From Chryseobacterium sp. CH21 (GTDB lineage Bacteria > Bacteroidota > Bacteroidia > Flavobacteriales > Weeksellaceae): a stretch of 64,000 nucleotides of DNA. The translations under genes were made by a program, and so were the position numbers. Where the stretch lies: NCBI RefSeq assembly GCF_004119445.1, contig NZ_QICI01000041.1, positions 84,218 through 148,217 on the forward strand. The letters run 5' to 3'. The notes beneath the pieces were generated by a model. It made no database searches. It saw only the letters and a list, made by a program, of their open reading frames with translations, and was not told the origin of the DNA. Shown here piece after piece: positions 27,284 through 36,760 of this stretch. The first letter of the stretch is position 1, and each line of letters begins with the position of its first letter.

Positions 27284-27739
27284 TTATTTAGGCTTATTCA
27301 TTTTCTCAGCAATTCTTTTCTGCTTGTTCCGCTCATAAATAACTTCTACAATCTTACCTCCAATCCAGGAAAACGGGAAAAAAGTAAGAAAAATAGAAAT
27401 TTTATAAAATGTAGGATGATAAGGAAATATAATCACATCCAGCATAGCGATAAAGAGCATAATAAATCCGATCAGAATAGCATAAGCTACTTTTGCATAT
27501 TTTACAATAATAGCAGTGGCAACTCCACCAATTGTAGTTCCCAGTCCGGAAATAAACAACAGGAAGCCGAAAAATGCTTTATCATCTTTCATACTGAAAA
27601 GAAACCTTTGCCAATGCTCAAACGGAGCAAAAGCCTCAAAAGTGATCCATTGCGGAAAAGCTCTTATACCAAGAGTGATAATAAGCCCTGCAATACCAAG
27701 ACCTATCAGAACCGCAATTGTATTTCTTATAAAATTCAT
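27284..27739 (-). CDS. Small integral membrane protein
   Basis: 151 residues with four predicted helices (about 5-25, 57-78, 85-105, 113-133) and a basic tail (ERNKQKRIAEKMNKPK). No family motif recognised. Its ATG overlaps the stop region of ridA (27739), so it is co-transcribed. Confidence 0.78.
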   Translation of the reverse strand: MNFIRNTIAVLIGLGIAGLIITLGIRAFPQWITFEAFAPFEHWQRFLFSMKDDKAFFGFLLFISGLGTTIGGVATAIIVKYAKVAYAILIGFIMLFIAMLDVIIFPYHPTFYKISIFLTFFPFSWIGGKIVEVIYERNKQKRIAEKMNKPK

Positions 27740-28119
27740 TAATCCTGATGTGCAATCATAGAAATTTCGATATCCACATTTTTAGGCAGGCATGAAACCT
27801 GTACTGTTTCACGTGCCGGATAGCTTTCTGAATCTAAATAAGATGCATAAATGTCATTCATCACAGCAAAATCATCCATACTCTTAAGGAAGATAGTAGC
27901 TTTTACAACGTTTTTGAAAGTCATACCGGCTTCAGTAAGGATCGCCTCAAGGTTTTTCATTACCTGGTGCGTTTCTTTCTCAATACCTTCTACCAATTTA
28001 CCAGTTGCAGGATCTACAGGAATCTGTCCGGAGATATATAAAACTCCATTAGCCATATTAGCTTGTGAATAAGGACCGATAGCTGCAGGTGCATTAACTG
28101 TGTTGATTATTTGTTTCAT
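27739..28119 (-). CDS. ridA: RidA-family reactive intermediate deaminase
   Basis: 126 residues, the usual length. Hydrolyses enamine/imine intermediates made by PLP enzymes (e.g. threonine dehydratase) to 2-ketoacids. Seen: N-terminal AIGPYSQA, GVLYISGQIPVDP, the catalytic-pocket Arg in PARETVQVSCLPKNVDIEISMIA near 102-106, and Glu at the C-terminal strand. Cytoplasmic trimer. Confidence 0.95.
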   Translation of the reverse strand: MKQIINTVNAPAAIGPYSQANMANGVLYISGQIPVDPATGKLVEGIEKETHQVMKNLEAILTEAGMTFKNVVKATIFLKSMDDFAVMNDIYASYLDSESYPARETVQVSCLPKNVDIEISMIAHQD

Positions 28120-28247
28120 AACGGATATTTATTTTTTTCTATGGTTATAGGCTTTCACAATCTCAGATATTCTCCTTAAAAGTGATTTCACCAAAATTTA
28201 TTTTGGTTGCAAATATAAAATTTATATTCTCAAATGCCAATCTGATA

Positions 28248-30833
28248 TTAGAAAGGTGCATTTGGTTGGGTAAAGCTTCTGTCTTTGTATTTCAATGCAT
28301 CACTTAAGATATTGGCTTTGATCCCGATAAAGAAGTCATATACTTTATACTGTCCAAAAGGAACCCAGTTGAAATTGATGGTAAAACTTCGCTGATCTCT
28401 TGAGAAGCCAATCCTTGTATATGCCAATTGCTTAGTCACTATATCATAATGGGTACTTCCGTTGACATTCCAGTAAGGGGTCAGCTTGATGCTACCATCC
28501 AACCCAATCGATGCAATTTTATTGGCCAATCGGCTTAAACCTTTCGAGTAAGCATAGTTTGCACTGACATTTAAAGTCCATGCCTGATCAAAGTGAGCAT
28601 AATGATCATCATCAAAATAATAATTTTCATTTCGGACTTCTCCTTTTGACGAATATTTTTTAGCATAATCCGTCTTTTCTCCAAAAATTTCGCTGCTTAA
28701 AGGATAGGATAACTGAACATTGAATCCCTGTACACTGAAGTGTCCGAACTGTTCTGTTCTTACACCTGTATCTTGTCCTGAAGAGAAATCAATTTTATAT
28801 GGTTCCAGTGAAAGACTGGTATTTACGGTAAGTTTATTATTGAAGAAAGATGACTGCCCGTTGATTGAGAATACAGACCAAGGGTGATCTTTAGCCGCAA
28901 AGTTGTAGCTTCCTGCAAGGTTTAAAGATTCAAAAATTTTGATTTTCTTCACTCCTGTAGAATCACTTTTAGACTTTACTTTCATTTCGATATTGTTACC
29001 GATATTGAAACCTAAAGCCCCCACCATTCCGCTTGAAGGGCTTCCGATGATTCCTTTTTCGAAGATAGAATAAGGAGTCAGCGCTCCGGTTGCATTGTAA
29101 TAGTTTCTATAATATCCAAAATTAGGACTTGAGAAATCCGGGGAATAGGTAAAACCAATACTTGGAGTCATCATGTGTCTTACTGCTTCTACCGCAGATC
29201 CTTTTTTGAATTTCATCATTCCATAAAGGGTTGTCTGAAGACTGGCTGAAGTAGAGAATGTAGAATATCCCGTGAAGTTTTTATTAATCTCATCTACGGT
29301 TACATTCTTTATCGGATCGTAATATCTGTTTAGTGTTTTTGTGGTTAAAGCATTGTCGATATTTGCACTTAAGCTGAAAGTGAAATATTTTGCCACGGTT
29401 GTATTGGTTGCCAATGCAATATTGTTTTTAAGACCTGTCTGCATTTTGTCCCACATTTCTTTTTTAAACAACTCGTTTTCCTGAGTATTTACGAAGTTGG
29501 TAAGGTTGAAGCCGGTATTCACAGTAATATTTTCAAGAAGTCCTTGTCTGATTCCTGTTCTTGATTTAAACAGGTAGAACTGGTTGATGGCAACGTTCAT
29601 CTGTGGAAGACGAAGATCGGCCAGTCCTGTTGCAAAGTTTTGAGAATAAGAAGCCGTTCCGGTAATGGTCATCGGAAGTTTCAGAAATCTTTTGGTAAGG
29701 GTTACCGTAGAGTTCTGCTGGGTATTCAATACATTCTGGTTGAAAATATAGTTGTTATTCAATGGATTATTGTAAAACTTTGTACTTACGATATCCACAG
29801 AAGCACTGAATGTAAGGAAAGGATTCGCTTTAGAATCCTGAGAGTGCGTCCAGTTGATTCTATAAGTACTGTTTTTAGTATAATCATCCAACCCTTTGAT
29901 TCCTCTCACCATGGTACCAATATCTGCCGTAAAGTTTCCGGAGTAACGGTATTTTTTCTGGTAATTCACCTGAGGGCGCAAATTCCAGCTTCCTTTGGTA
30001 TAGATATCAGCCAAAACTTTAAGGTCAAAATGTTCTCCAATCGGTTGATAATATCCAATTCCGTTAAGGAAAAACCCTACATCTTCCCTTTCCCCGAAAC
30101 TTGGAATCAGGATACCAGCCGCTCTTTTAGCTGAGAACGGTAAAATAGCAAATGGAAGATAAAGCGGTGTAGGCACCTGCTCAATAAACATCTGAATAGG
30201 TCCTGTAACGATCTGGGATTTATTTTTGGTTTTAATCAGCTTGATATTATAAGCTCTCATAAAATAATCTGCCGCAGTATCTTTTTTCTTGATAAAATAA
30301 TCATCCGTTGTATAATCCGCTTTTCTCATTGCGAATACGGAATCGTTATATTTTTTAGTTTTCTGAGCTATAATTACCCCTTCGCTTTCTTCTGTCCTTG
30401 CATTGAAAGCTATCGCCTGCTTGGTTTTTGTATTGTAGCTGAATTCGTTGGTTTCGTATTTTTTTCCGGCCTGTGTAGTAATTACAGGTTCGATGATTTT
30501 TCCTAAAGAGTCTTGTTTTCCTCTGGCGTAGATCAGATTTTTATTATCATCAATAGAAATATAATCTGCATCAATCTGCATATCCTGATACTTTACCTGT
30601 GCATTTTTGTTCAGGAAAGTCATTTTTTTCGGGATATCTCTTCTCTGATCATCAGCTTTTGTACGAAGAATATCATCCAGAGCTTCTTTTTTTACAACTA
30701 TGGTATCCTTTTTGGAAATAGTATCATTAACCGCATTTTTAGGCAATTTTTCAGGAGTTTTCTGTGCTAAAAAATTGTTAAAAATTAGGATAATTAAAAT
30801 TTGTAATATATTTTTGAGGACGGTTTTGGCCAA
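28248..30833 (-). CDS. lptD: LPS-assembly outer-membrane protein LptD
   Basis: 861 residues with a signal peptide (ILIIFNNFLAQ). Residues about 60-250 form an LptA/OstA-like beta-jellyroll (YQDMQIDADYISIDDNKNLIYARG), followed by a large beta-barrel (residues 250-861) rich in alternating aromatic strands. Inserts lipopolysaccharide into the outer leaflet. Long Bacteroidota-type LptD. Divergent from the amidase gene with 53 bp between starts. Confidence 0.9.
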   Translation of the reverse strand: MAKTVLKNILQILIILIFNNFLAQKTPEKLPKNAVNDTISKKDTIVVKKEALDDILRTKADDQRRDIPKKMTFLNKNAQVKYQDMQIDADYISIDDNKNLIYARGKQDSLGKIIEPVITTQAGKKYETNEFSYNTKTKQAIAFNARTEESEGVIIAQKTKKYNDSVFAMRKADYTTDDYFIKKKDTAADYFMRAYNIKLIKTKNKSQIVTGPIQMFIEQVPTPLYLPFAILPFSAKRAAGILIPSFGEREDVGFFLNGIGYYQPIGEHFDLKVLADIYTKGSWNLRPQVNYQKKYRYSGNFTADIGTMVRGIKGLDDYTKNSTYRINWTHSQDSKANPFLTFSASVDIVSTKFYNNPLNNNYIFNQNVLNTQQNSTVTLTKRFLKLPMTITGTASYSQNFATGLADLRLPQMNVAINQFYLFKSRTGIRQGLLENITVNTGFNLTNFVNTQENELFKKEMWDKMQTGLKNNIALATNTTVAKYFTFSLSANIDNALTTKTLNRYYDPIKNVTVDEINKNFTGYSTFSTSASLQTTLYGMMKFKKGSAVEAVRHMMTPSIGFTYSPDFSSPNFGYYRNYYNATGALTPYSIFEKGIIGSPSSGMVGALGFNIGNNIEMKVKSKSDSTGVKKIKIFESLNLAGSYNFAAKDHPWSVFSINGQSSFFNNKLTVNTSLSLEPYKIDFSSGQDTGVRTEQFGHFSVQGFNVQLSYPLSSEIFGEKTDYAKKYSSKGEVRNENYYFDDDHYAHFDQAWTLNVSANYAYSKGLSRLANKIASIGLDGSIKLTPYWNVNGSTHYDIVTKQLAYTRIGFSRDQRSFTINFNWVPFGQYKVYDFFIGIKANILSDALKYKDRSFTQPNAPF

Positions 30834-30886
30834 TGTTATTCTATATAATTAAGGCTCAAAATTAATATAATTTTTATAACTGTAAG

Positions 30887-32173
30887 ATGTACAAACAAAA
30901 TTTTAAAATAATTTTATCATTTCTCCTTCTCCTTACCAGTAACTTTATTTTCTCTCAAAAGAAGTTTACTATCGTTCTGGATGCGGGACACGGAGGAAGT
31001 GATCATGGCGCGAACAGGACTTATTCTGATATCGGAAGGGTAGCGGAAAAAGATATTACACTTGCCATTACGTTAAAAGTAGGAGCAATGTTAGAAAAAA
31101 ACAGAGATTTCAAAGTAATATATACCCGAAAAATCGACGAGTATCCTTCTCTATCCGACAGAACTAATCTGGCCAACAGGAGTAAAGCAGACCTTTTTGT
31201 TTCTATTCACTGTAATTCTTCCCAAAGACCTACAGCTTATGGAACTGAAACTTATGTACAGGGCCCTAACCAGAATAATGAGAACCTTGAGGTTGCCAAA
31301 AGAGAGAATGATGTGATCTTCCTGGATGAAAAGGATAAACAGACCTTTGGATCTTATAATCCTGATTCTCCGGAATCCTTAATTGCTTTAAAGCTTCAGC
31401 AAAGTAAATATCTGGAATCAAGTCTTCTTTTGGGTGGATTAGTGGAAGATAACTTTGTCAATAAAGATAAAAGATCTTCAAGAGGTGTTTTTCAGAAAAA
31501 CCTTCACGTACTCCGTATGAATGCGATGCCCTCTGTATTGATAGAAACAGGATTTATCAACCATCCGGAAGAAAGCCACTATATTGCTTCAGACAAAGGA
31601 CAAACTGAGATTGCGGAAAGTATCTATAATGCTATTATTGATTACAAAAAGGCCGTTGACAGAAAATCAGGAGGTTCTTTTGCTGTAAAAAAACCTGAAC
31701 CGGAAAAACCAGCAGAAGTTCCTTTGAAAAATGATTTCAGAATTCTATTGATGAGTTCGCCAACAAAATACAATGAAAACGATCCTGCTCTGAAAGGACT
31801 GAATTATATTCTTACCCTTAAAGAAAACGGACAGTACAAGTATTACTACGCTGTGACGAACATGGCCTCAGTGAAAGATATTAATCTTAAAACTGCTAAA
31901 GATGCAGGATTCAGAAATGCTTTTGCTGTAGGTTTCATGCCTAACCAAAGGATTAACATGGGATATTATACCATAGAAGTGTACTCTGGTGATAAACTGA
32001 ACGGTAATTCTTATATCCTTCAGAACCTGAAAGATGTTGAAAGAGAGAAAGACAGTGGTGTATTCTATTACACGTATGGAAAAGTATACACGTTAGAAGA
32101 TGCTGTAAAACTTCAAAAAGATCTTGAAGCTAAAGGGATCAAAAACACAGTGATACAGAAAGTCTACAAATAA
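30887..32173 (+). CDS. N-acetylmuramoyl-L-alanine amidase (Amidase_3)
   Basis: 428 residues with signal peptide (about 1-23). Zinc amidase domain about 27-255: His35 in LDAGHGGSDHGA, Glu54 (AEKDITL), His108 in SIHCNS, and the catalytic Glu in IETGFINHPEES. Cleaves the bond between MurNAc and the stem peptide during daughter-cell separation. A proline/glutamate linker (KKPEPEKPAEVP) connects to a C-terminal domain (about 285-428) of SPOR-like pattern (VYTLEDAVKLQKDLEAKGIKNTVIQKV), which would bind septal peptidoglycan. Last core gene before the tRNA-Glu insertion site. Confidence 0.92.
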   Translation: MYKQNFKIILSFLLLLTSNFIFSQKKFTIVLDAGHGGSDHGANRTYSDIGRVAEKDITLAITLKVGAMLEKNRDFKVIYTRKIDEYPSLSDRTNLANRSKADLFVSIHCNSSQRPTAYGTETYVQGPNQNNENLEVAKRENDVIFLDEKDKQTFGSYNPDSPESLIALKLQQSKYLESSLLLGGLVEDNFVNKDKRSSRGVFQKNLHVLRMNAMPSVLIETGFINHPEESHYIASDKGQTEIAESIYNAIIDYKKAVDRKSGGSFAVKKPEPEKPAEVPLKNDFRILLMSSPTKYNENDPALKGLNYILTLKENGQYKYYYAVTNMASVKDINLKTAKDAGFRNAFAVGFMPNQRINMGYYTIEVYSGDKLNGNSYILQNLKDVEREKDSGVFYYTYGKVYTLEDAVKLQKDLEAKGIKNTVIQKVYK

Positions 32174-32188
32174 TTTAAAAGAATAATT

Positions 32189-32218
32189 TTGAGGTTAAAG
32201 AGTTAATTATTACCTTTG
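32189..32218 (+). promoter_or_regulatory. Promoter of tRNA-Glu
   Basis: TTG (32189-32191), 19 bp, TACCTTTG (32211-32218): a near-ideal Bacteroidota promoter, 14 bp before the tRNA 5' end. Confidence 0.7.
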
Positions 32219-32232
32219 CAACCTCAAAATTT

Positions 32233-32304
32233 GGCCTATTCGTCTAGTGGTCAGGACTCAAGATTTTCATTCTTGCAACAGGGGTTCGATTCCCCTATAG
32301 GCTA
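32233..32304 (+). tRNA. tRNA-Glu (TTC), integration target
   Basis: Cloverleaf: acceptor GGCCTAT with ATAGGCT (G-U first pair), anticodon stem CAAGA/TCTTG with loop TTTTCAT (anticodon TTC), T arm AGGGG-TTCGATT-CCCCT, discriminator A, CCA not encoded. It differs in sequence from the three tRNA-Glu copies at 48 kb. Its last 11 bases (32294-32304) begin the left direct repeat of the integrative element, so the tRNA stays intact after integration. Confidence 0.95.
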
Positions 32305-32489
32305 CTAAACTACACCCCTCAATCCCTGATCAATACAAGGTTCAGGGATTTTTCAAACCCAAAAACCAACGGAATCTCCACGAAAATTTAAAAGAACTCT
32401 CATACACGCTTTGTACAAGGCGAATTTCGAAAATCTTTTTTGATCTCTAAAATTTTTCTTTCCTTTCGTTACCTTTCTTGTTTCTTGAA
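32294..32489. repeat. Left attachment repeat (overlaps tRNA-Glu 3' end)
   Basis: First 45 bp (from CCTATAGGCTAC) are identical to the copy at 43579; overall about 10-15 mismatches over 195 bp. The left part doubles as the tRNA 3' end. Confidence 0.9.
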
Positions 32490-32559
32490 TATGATTGAAT
32501 TTGAGAGATTTGAGAGAATACAAAGCAGTACTTATTCAGACTGCTTCCAATATATTATT

Positions 32560-32889
32560 TTATTCTTCCACAAAATTTTGAGCAGATTTTACAGCCGATA
32601 TCTTACCTCCAACTGAACATTGGCACGTAGAGCTATCTAATAGCTCTTTTTTGCCTTCAATTTCAAAATCAGAGGTATTCTCCCATTTGACGGGTGAAGG
32701 CGTACAGGAAGACCTTAAAACACTACATACACCAAAAGGTTTAATGTTTACATTAGGCTGTTTGTCTTCTTCCGTAGCTTGTAACTTTCCATCAATACTC
32801 ATAAAGGACTGACTAGTTACTGTGAGTGGAGTTGGCGAAGCTCCTTTGTCACATTTTAGCTGGGTGGTATCAGTGATGTGTTGGGGCAT
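32560..32889 (-). CDS. DUF4280 PAAR-like type VI spike-tip protein
   Basis: 109 residues. The pattern TTQLKCDKGASPTPLTV, then NIKPFGVC, SSCTPSPVKW and a C-terminal CQCSVGGKI matches DUF4280 proteins, regarded as PAAR-like tips that cap VgrG in type VI systems. Cysteines could bind metal at the cone apex. Last gene of the VgrG-effector-immunity operon; 4 bp after the immunity gene. Confidence 0.75.
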   Translation of the reverse strand: MPQHITDTTQLKCDKGASPTPLTVTSQSFMSIDGKLQATEEDKQPNVNIKPFGVCSVLRSSCTPSPVKWENTSDFEIEGKKELLDSSTCQCSVGGKISAVKSAQNFVEE

Positions 32890-32893
32890 ATTG

Positions 32894-33292
32894 TCATTTT
32901 TTTGTTTTCTTTTTTGGCGTTACTCCAATTAGCTTTCTTATGTAACTGTCTAATTCTTTCGATTCATAGAAACTAAAACAATCACAAAATATTATATTTT
33001 TATCACCAGATTCAAAATGTAGATTATTACCTCGAGAATAGTATTTCGATGTTTGGGTTGTAGTAAAACTATTAATTTTATTAGTTAGTTCTTCATTTTC
33101 AAAAAAGTTGCCATCTATTGAAATTTGAGCTGCAGAAGCATCTTTGAATTTATTGTAAAATGTAGAATCAATAGCAGAATAATTACCTACTAAGCAGTAA
33201 TTGAAAGCTAATTTTTTCAAATTAGCAACTTTATTTTGGCTAAATACTCCAATTGGAAGTATGAATAATAGAAATTTTATTTTAGCTCCCAT
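32894..33292 (-). CDS. Tai4-like periplasmic immunity protein
   Basis: 132 residues with a signal peptide (MGAKIKFLLFILPIGVFSQ), as needed to block a periplasmic amidase. The helical pattern LAFNYCLVGNY, then a long middle, then IFCDCFSFYESKELDSYIRKLI resembles Tai4 proteins (conserved Cys pair and C-terminal YxSKELxxxI). The start overlaps the 3' end of the Tae4-like gene by 16 bp, so expression is coupled. Identification rests on position plus this pattern. Confidence 0.72.
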   Translation of the reverse strand: MGAKIKFLLFILPIGVFSQNKVANLKKLAFNYCLVGNYSAIDSTFYNKFKDASAAQISIDGNFFENEELTNKINSFTTTQTSKYYSRGNNLHFESGDKNIIFCDCFSFYESKELDSYIRKLIGVTPKKKTKK

Positions 33293-34041
33293 AATCTTAT
33301 TCTATTTGTTTGTACAAAATCTAACTCACCCTTTCTATTTATTGTTGGATAAAGCATGTGAAAATAATACTTTGAACTTGTAGGATCATCATGTTCTGCC
33401 CCGCCAGGGTATATTAAATGTTGCTTATCCCATAACGTAAAATGACCTGAAGCATTGTTCCAACCAGATACATCAAAAGTTATTATTCCTTTAGTATTAT
33501 TAATCCTAGACCACTCAGCTTGTGAAATCTTTTTTTTACTATTCCACACTTGTGTCCATTCTGATTGTGTAAGATTACTTTTCTTTCTCAAATTAACTGG
33601 CATTTCAATCTTATCTAATTTTATATCAATTTCTGGCGTTCCTAAGTGTTCAGCTAGATATTGAGCTAACTCCCGTACTCTATACCAATAGTTCAATTTA
33701 TCATCTCCTATATGAACTCCTCCTTCTCCTCCTTTTGCTCTATATTTTGAATTATTATATGGTAATTTAAATCCACTATAGTTCAACCCCTTACTCATTC
33801 TAAATGCACAAGTGTTTTCCCAACTACTTCTCGTTTTAGGATCATTATAATGATTTATTAATTTATTTCCTATATCATTATATAAAGTAACAACATCAAT
33901 AGATGTATCTGGATAATTTTTAATCATATCTCTCCAACTCGGTCTTAAAACCTGAATTGGTCTTGTCTGTTGATTTCCACTTGTTGCAATTATGCCTCTC
34001 CGTTGTTCAAGTAATGTTGGTATAAAATTATTAATATTCAT
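33277..34041 (-). CDS. Tae4-like type VI amidase effector
   Basis: 254 residues, no signal peptide, as expected for a type VI cargo. Residues about 65-215 match Tae4: Cys78 in ENTCAFRMSKGLNYSG (nucleophile) and His200 in ASGHFTLWD (base); Asp205 or Asp218 could be the third residue. Tae4 enzymes cut the D-Glu/meso-DAP bond in peptidoglycan of rival Gram-negative cells. An N-terminal extension of about 60 residues may dock to VgrG. It lies 10 bp after vgrG and before its immunity gene. Family assignment is strong; activity untested. Confidence 0.85.
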   Translation of the reverse strand: MNINNFIPTLLEQRRGIIATSGNQQTRPIQVLRPSWRDMIKNYPDTSIDVVTLYNDIGNKLINHYNDPKTRSSWENTCAFRMSKGLNYSGFKLPYNNSKYRAKGGEGGVHIGDDKLNYWYRVRELAQYLAEHLGTPEIDIKLDKIEMPVNLRKKSNLTQSEWTQVWNSKKKISQAEWSRINNTKGIITFDVSGWNNASGHFTLWDKQHLIYPGGAEHDDPTSSKYYFHMLYPTINRKGELDFVQTNRIRLWELK

Positions 34042-34051
34042 GATAGTGTAT

Positions 34052-36235
34052 TTATGTATTTTCTGATTCTATTTCTTCTTCTTTCATAAGTTCAAGGGTA
34101 TGAGACTTTAAAGGTTCTTTAAAGATTACTATTCCATCTCTGTCAACTGTTCCTGATAAGGTTAATTCATTAAGTCCTTCTGCTAATGGTTCACCATCAT
34201 CAGACTTTATAGTAACATCAATACTTTCTCCCTCTTCATAGTTTCTTGTCTGGACAATCAGATTCATATCTACAAAAAACTTGGAATCATCCATCAGAGA
34301 AGTATTTTCCTCTTCATAAGCCCAGTACATTGATGCTATTTGTTTCTCTCTTGTATACTCAAACTCACCATTTTGAGGAAGCTTATTCATTTGTGGGGCT
34401 TTGTACTCAATCTTTTCTTTAGCAGTCAATAATGAGTTTGAACCATATACATGCATTCTGTCTTTTGCTCCGAACTCTGTCTGTCCATCTGTATAACCTA
34501 TGAATTTTTCTTTCCCATAAAGGTCTAAATGAGCTTTTGCTGATATTTCAGTATTGGTTCCAGCATTGATAATAGTTTTCTTACCACTGTCTTGGCTAAT
34601 CTCTTGCTTGGCAATAATCTTAATGTTTTGTCCGACATTGGTATCCATATTCTTACCTGCTTTGGTCTCGATGTTCTCTTCAATATCAAACTTCAGGTTC
34701 TTTGATTTTATAGTAATAGTTTCAGGGGCTGTAATATAGATGTTGCTTCCCTCTGTATCAAACCGTAATTCATTACCACTTTTATCAGTCAATAAGATAC
34801 TTTCATCCTCTGTGAAAACAAGTCTATGACCACTTCTGGTCTGTAGGGATTTTATACGATTATCCATACCACCTCCCAATCCCACACCTCCATGAAACAT
34901 TCCGCCCATTGCAAAAGGGAAATCTGGATTATGATATTCAAATCCAACCATAACCTGATCCCCAATCTCAGGAACTGCAACAAATCCTCTGTTTTGGCTT
35001 ATAGCATCTGTTCCTCCCGCATCAGGACTCATCATTCTGATAAAGTGAGTAGTGTCATTCAATTGCCAATCAAACCTCACCTGCACTCTTCCTTGATTTA
35101 ACGGGTCAACATTAGATATGACAGTTGCAATTTGCGGTTCTGCTTTAGGCATCACAAAATCAGGTTTAGGCATAAATCCTGTCCCCTCAGCTATTGCTTC
35201 AAAACTTCCTGTATAATAACCTCTCGCATCAACTTCATGCTTTACCTCTGTCATCATCAGGGTTGTGAAGTGGGAAGTTTGGTTACTGTCCTGTTTCCTC
35301 ATGTCTATATCAGCTACACAACCAACAAATAGGAAAGGAACAGTTGTATTTCCTGAAACCGTAAAAACCTCTACTGCTTTACTTCCTCTTGCACTCTTTT
35401 GAGAATCATCAACATCCAAAAACATATTGGCATTGATGGGAGTAGGAGTAAGTGACCTTGTTTTGAATATATTATCATTCAATTCGTATGCTTTCTGAGA
35501 CAAGTCTCCTAAGTGTCTAATTTTTTCATCAGAACCCAGCATTTTTGCATGGCTGCTGCAATTGTACCCAAAGTATTCAGGTTTTGTATGAACTGCTTTT
35601 AATTCTACCTGTATATCTGTAACATTACTTCCATAAACAAGTTGAATAGGCTTTTCAGATGGGGGGAGTTTTCCAAAATGAAGAATTTCACCATCATAGA
35701 AAAACTGTTCTCCGTAAGCTTCTGCTAATCTTGCAAGATAATTATAATGTGTTTCGCAATATTGTGAACTGTAATTAATGTAACTTTTGTTCTGAGTTGC
35801 TACTCTGAAATCAAATTTATTTGTTCCCAATGCTTCTTTCAAAATCCTATCAGCAATGATAGCTGTGTTTACAGATTGATTCCCTCCAAAACTTTGGGTA
35901 TGGGGAGCTGAATCCATCAAAATTGTTGGACTATATCCTTTCAGAACAATATTGCCTAAACTCATTTGTTCCTGGCTGAATGCCACTTTTGTAACTACAC
36001 CAACAAATGTTCTTTCGGGGCTTTCATTTTCAGCATCTTTGTATTTAAAAGTAACTGTCAGACGTTTTCCTAGAAACTGCTGTGCTTGTTCTAAATTATG
36101 GTTCTGTACTTTATCAAGAGAATCATGTGCTAAGGTAAGCTCAAAGTAATGATGTTTTCTGGCACTTTGCTGTAAACGAAAGTGCTTAAAATGACTGATT
36201 GACTTCCCTTCAATCACAATATCAAGCTTCACCAC
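34052..36235 (-). CDS. vgrG: Type VI secretion VgrG spike protein
   Basis: 727 residues as an open frame. gp27-like base about 1-370, gp5 OB-fold about 375-460 (VISNVDPLNQGRVQVRFDW, PEIGDQVMVGFEYHNPDFPF), beta-helix about 470-630 with repeating short strands (ITIKSKN, NIKIIAKQEI, GTNTEISAKAHLDL), then an Ig-like C-terminal extension about 640-727 (FVDMNLIVQTRNYEEGESIDVTI) that may carry the effector. The 5' end is odd: upstream of the Met/Val at 36235 the frame continues (SEKISENHIAGINRV) with no in-frame ATG, while an out-of-frame ATG at 36297 would join it if the T7 run at 36288-36294 had one more base. The true start is therefore probably 36297. Confidence 0.93.
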   Translation of the reverse strand: MVKLDIVIEGKSISHFKHFRLQQSARKHHYFELTLAHDSLDKVQNHNLEQAQQFLGKRLTVTFKYKDAENESPERTFVGVVTKVAFSQEQMSLGNIVLKGYSPTILMDSAPHTQSFGGNQSVNTAIIADRILKEALGTNKFDFRVATQNKSYINYSSQYCETHYNYLARLAEAYGEQFFYDGEILHFGKLPPSEKPIQLVYGSNVTDIQVELKAVHTKPEYFGYNCSSHAKMLGSDEKIRHLGDLSQKAYELNDNIFKTRSLTPTPINANMFLDVDDSQKSARGSKAVEVFTVSGNTTVPFLFVGCVADIDMRKQDSNQTSHFTTLMMTEVKHEVDARGYYTGSFEAIAEGTGFMPKPDFVMPKAEPQIATVISNVDPLNQGRVQVRFDWQLNDTTHFIRMMSPDAGGTDAISQNRGFVAVPEIGDQVMVGFEYHNPDFPFAMGGMFHGGVGLGGGMDNRIKSLQTRSGHRLVFTEDESILLTDKSGNELRFDTEGSNIYITAPETITIKSKNLKFDIEENIETKAGKNMDTNVGQNIKIIAKQEISQDSGKKTIINAGTNTEISAKAHLDLYGKEKFIGYTDGQTEFGAKDRMHVYGSNSLLTAKEKIEYKAPQMNKLPQNGEFEYTREKQIASMYWAYEEENTSLMDDSKFFVDMNLIVQTRNYEEGESIDVTIKSDDGEPLAEGLNELTLSGTVDRDGIVIFKEPLKSHTLELMKEEEIESENT

Positions 36236-36411
36236 ACGGTTGATGCCTGCAATATGATTCTCGGAAATCTTCTCAGAATTTGAGTTATTTTTTTCATTAT
36301 ATATTTGTGTGTTTTTGGTATTATATCACGGAAGTTAGATAAAAATATTATGCCAATTGCAATACTTTTTGTTAAATCTCAAAAATTGTAGTAGAACTAC
36401 GACAATAAAAT

Positions 36412-36747
36412 TTATTTCAATATTGTTCTTCCGAACTTCAAGCCTACCAACCTGTTTGATTTATTGTAAATAAACACGTTGTTTTGAGCTGATATATTCA
36501 TTCCTTTGTTGAATTTGAAATCTTCTGAAAATAAATCATCGGTAAACAAAAGGTCACAGTCAAAGTAAATGCTGTCTAATTCATGTCCGTTTTCAGAAAA
36601 AGGAGAGATTTTACTAATTTCAAGACTCTGAACTTCTACCTTGTTTTCAAGCATTCCTTTTAAATCATAATCAACCTGCTCTACTGTTGTTCTTTTGGAA
36701 CAGGAGAGCATTGAAACAGAAATCAAAAATAATGACATTGTTTTCAT
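36412..36747 (-). CDS. Small lipoprotein in the element cargo
   Basis: 111 residues from the ATG at 36747, which gives the signal TMSLFLISVSMLSC. Body lacks known motifs (SPFSENGHELDSIYFDCDLLF). It starts 13 bp after the Ivy-like gene stop. Possibly part of the same immunity or accessory set. Confidence 0.7.
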   Translation of the reverse strand: MKTMSLFLISVSMLSCSKRTTVEQVDYDLKGMLENKVEVQSLEISKISPFSENGHELDSIYFDCDLLFTDDLFSEDFKFNKGMNISAQNNVFIYNKSNRLVGLKFGRTILK

Positions 36748-36760
36748 AGTGTATAATCTT

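Noticed and set aside
27167..27742. 191-codon plus-strand frame after the DegP gene
   Set aside because: It crosses the terminator and lies opposite the small membrane protein gene, which overlaps ridA as an operon partner.
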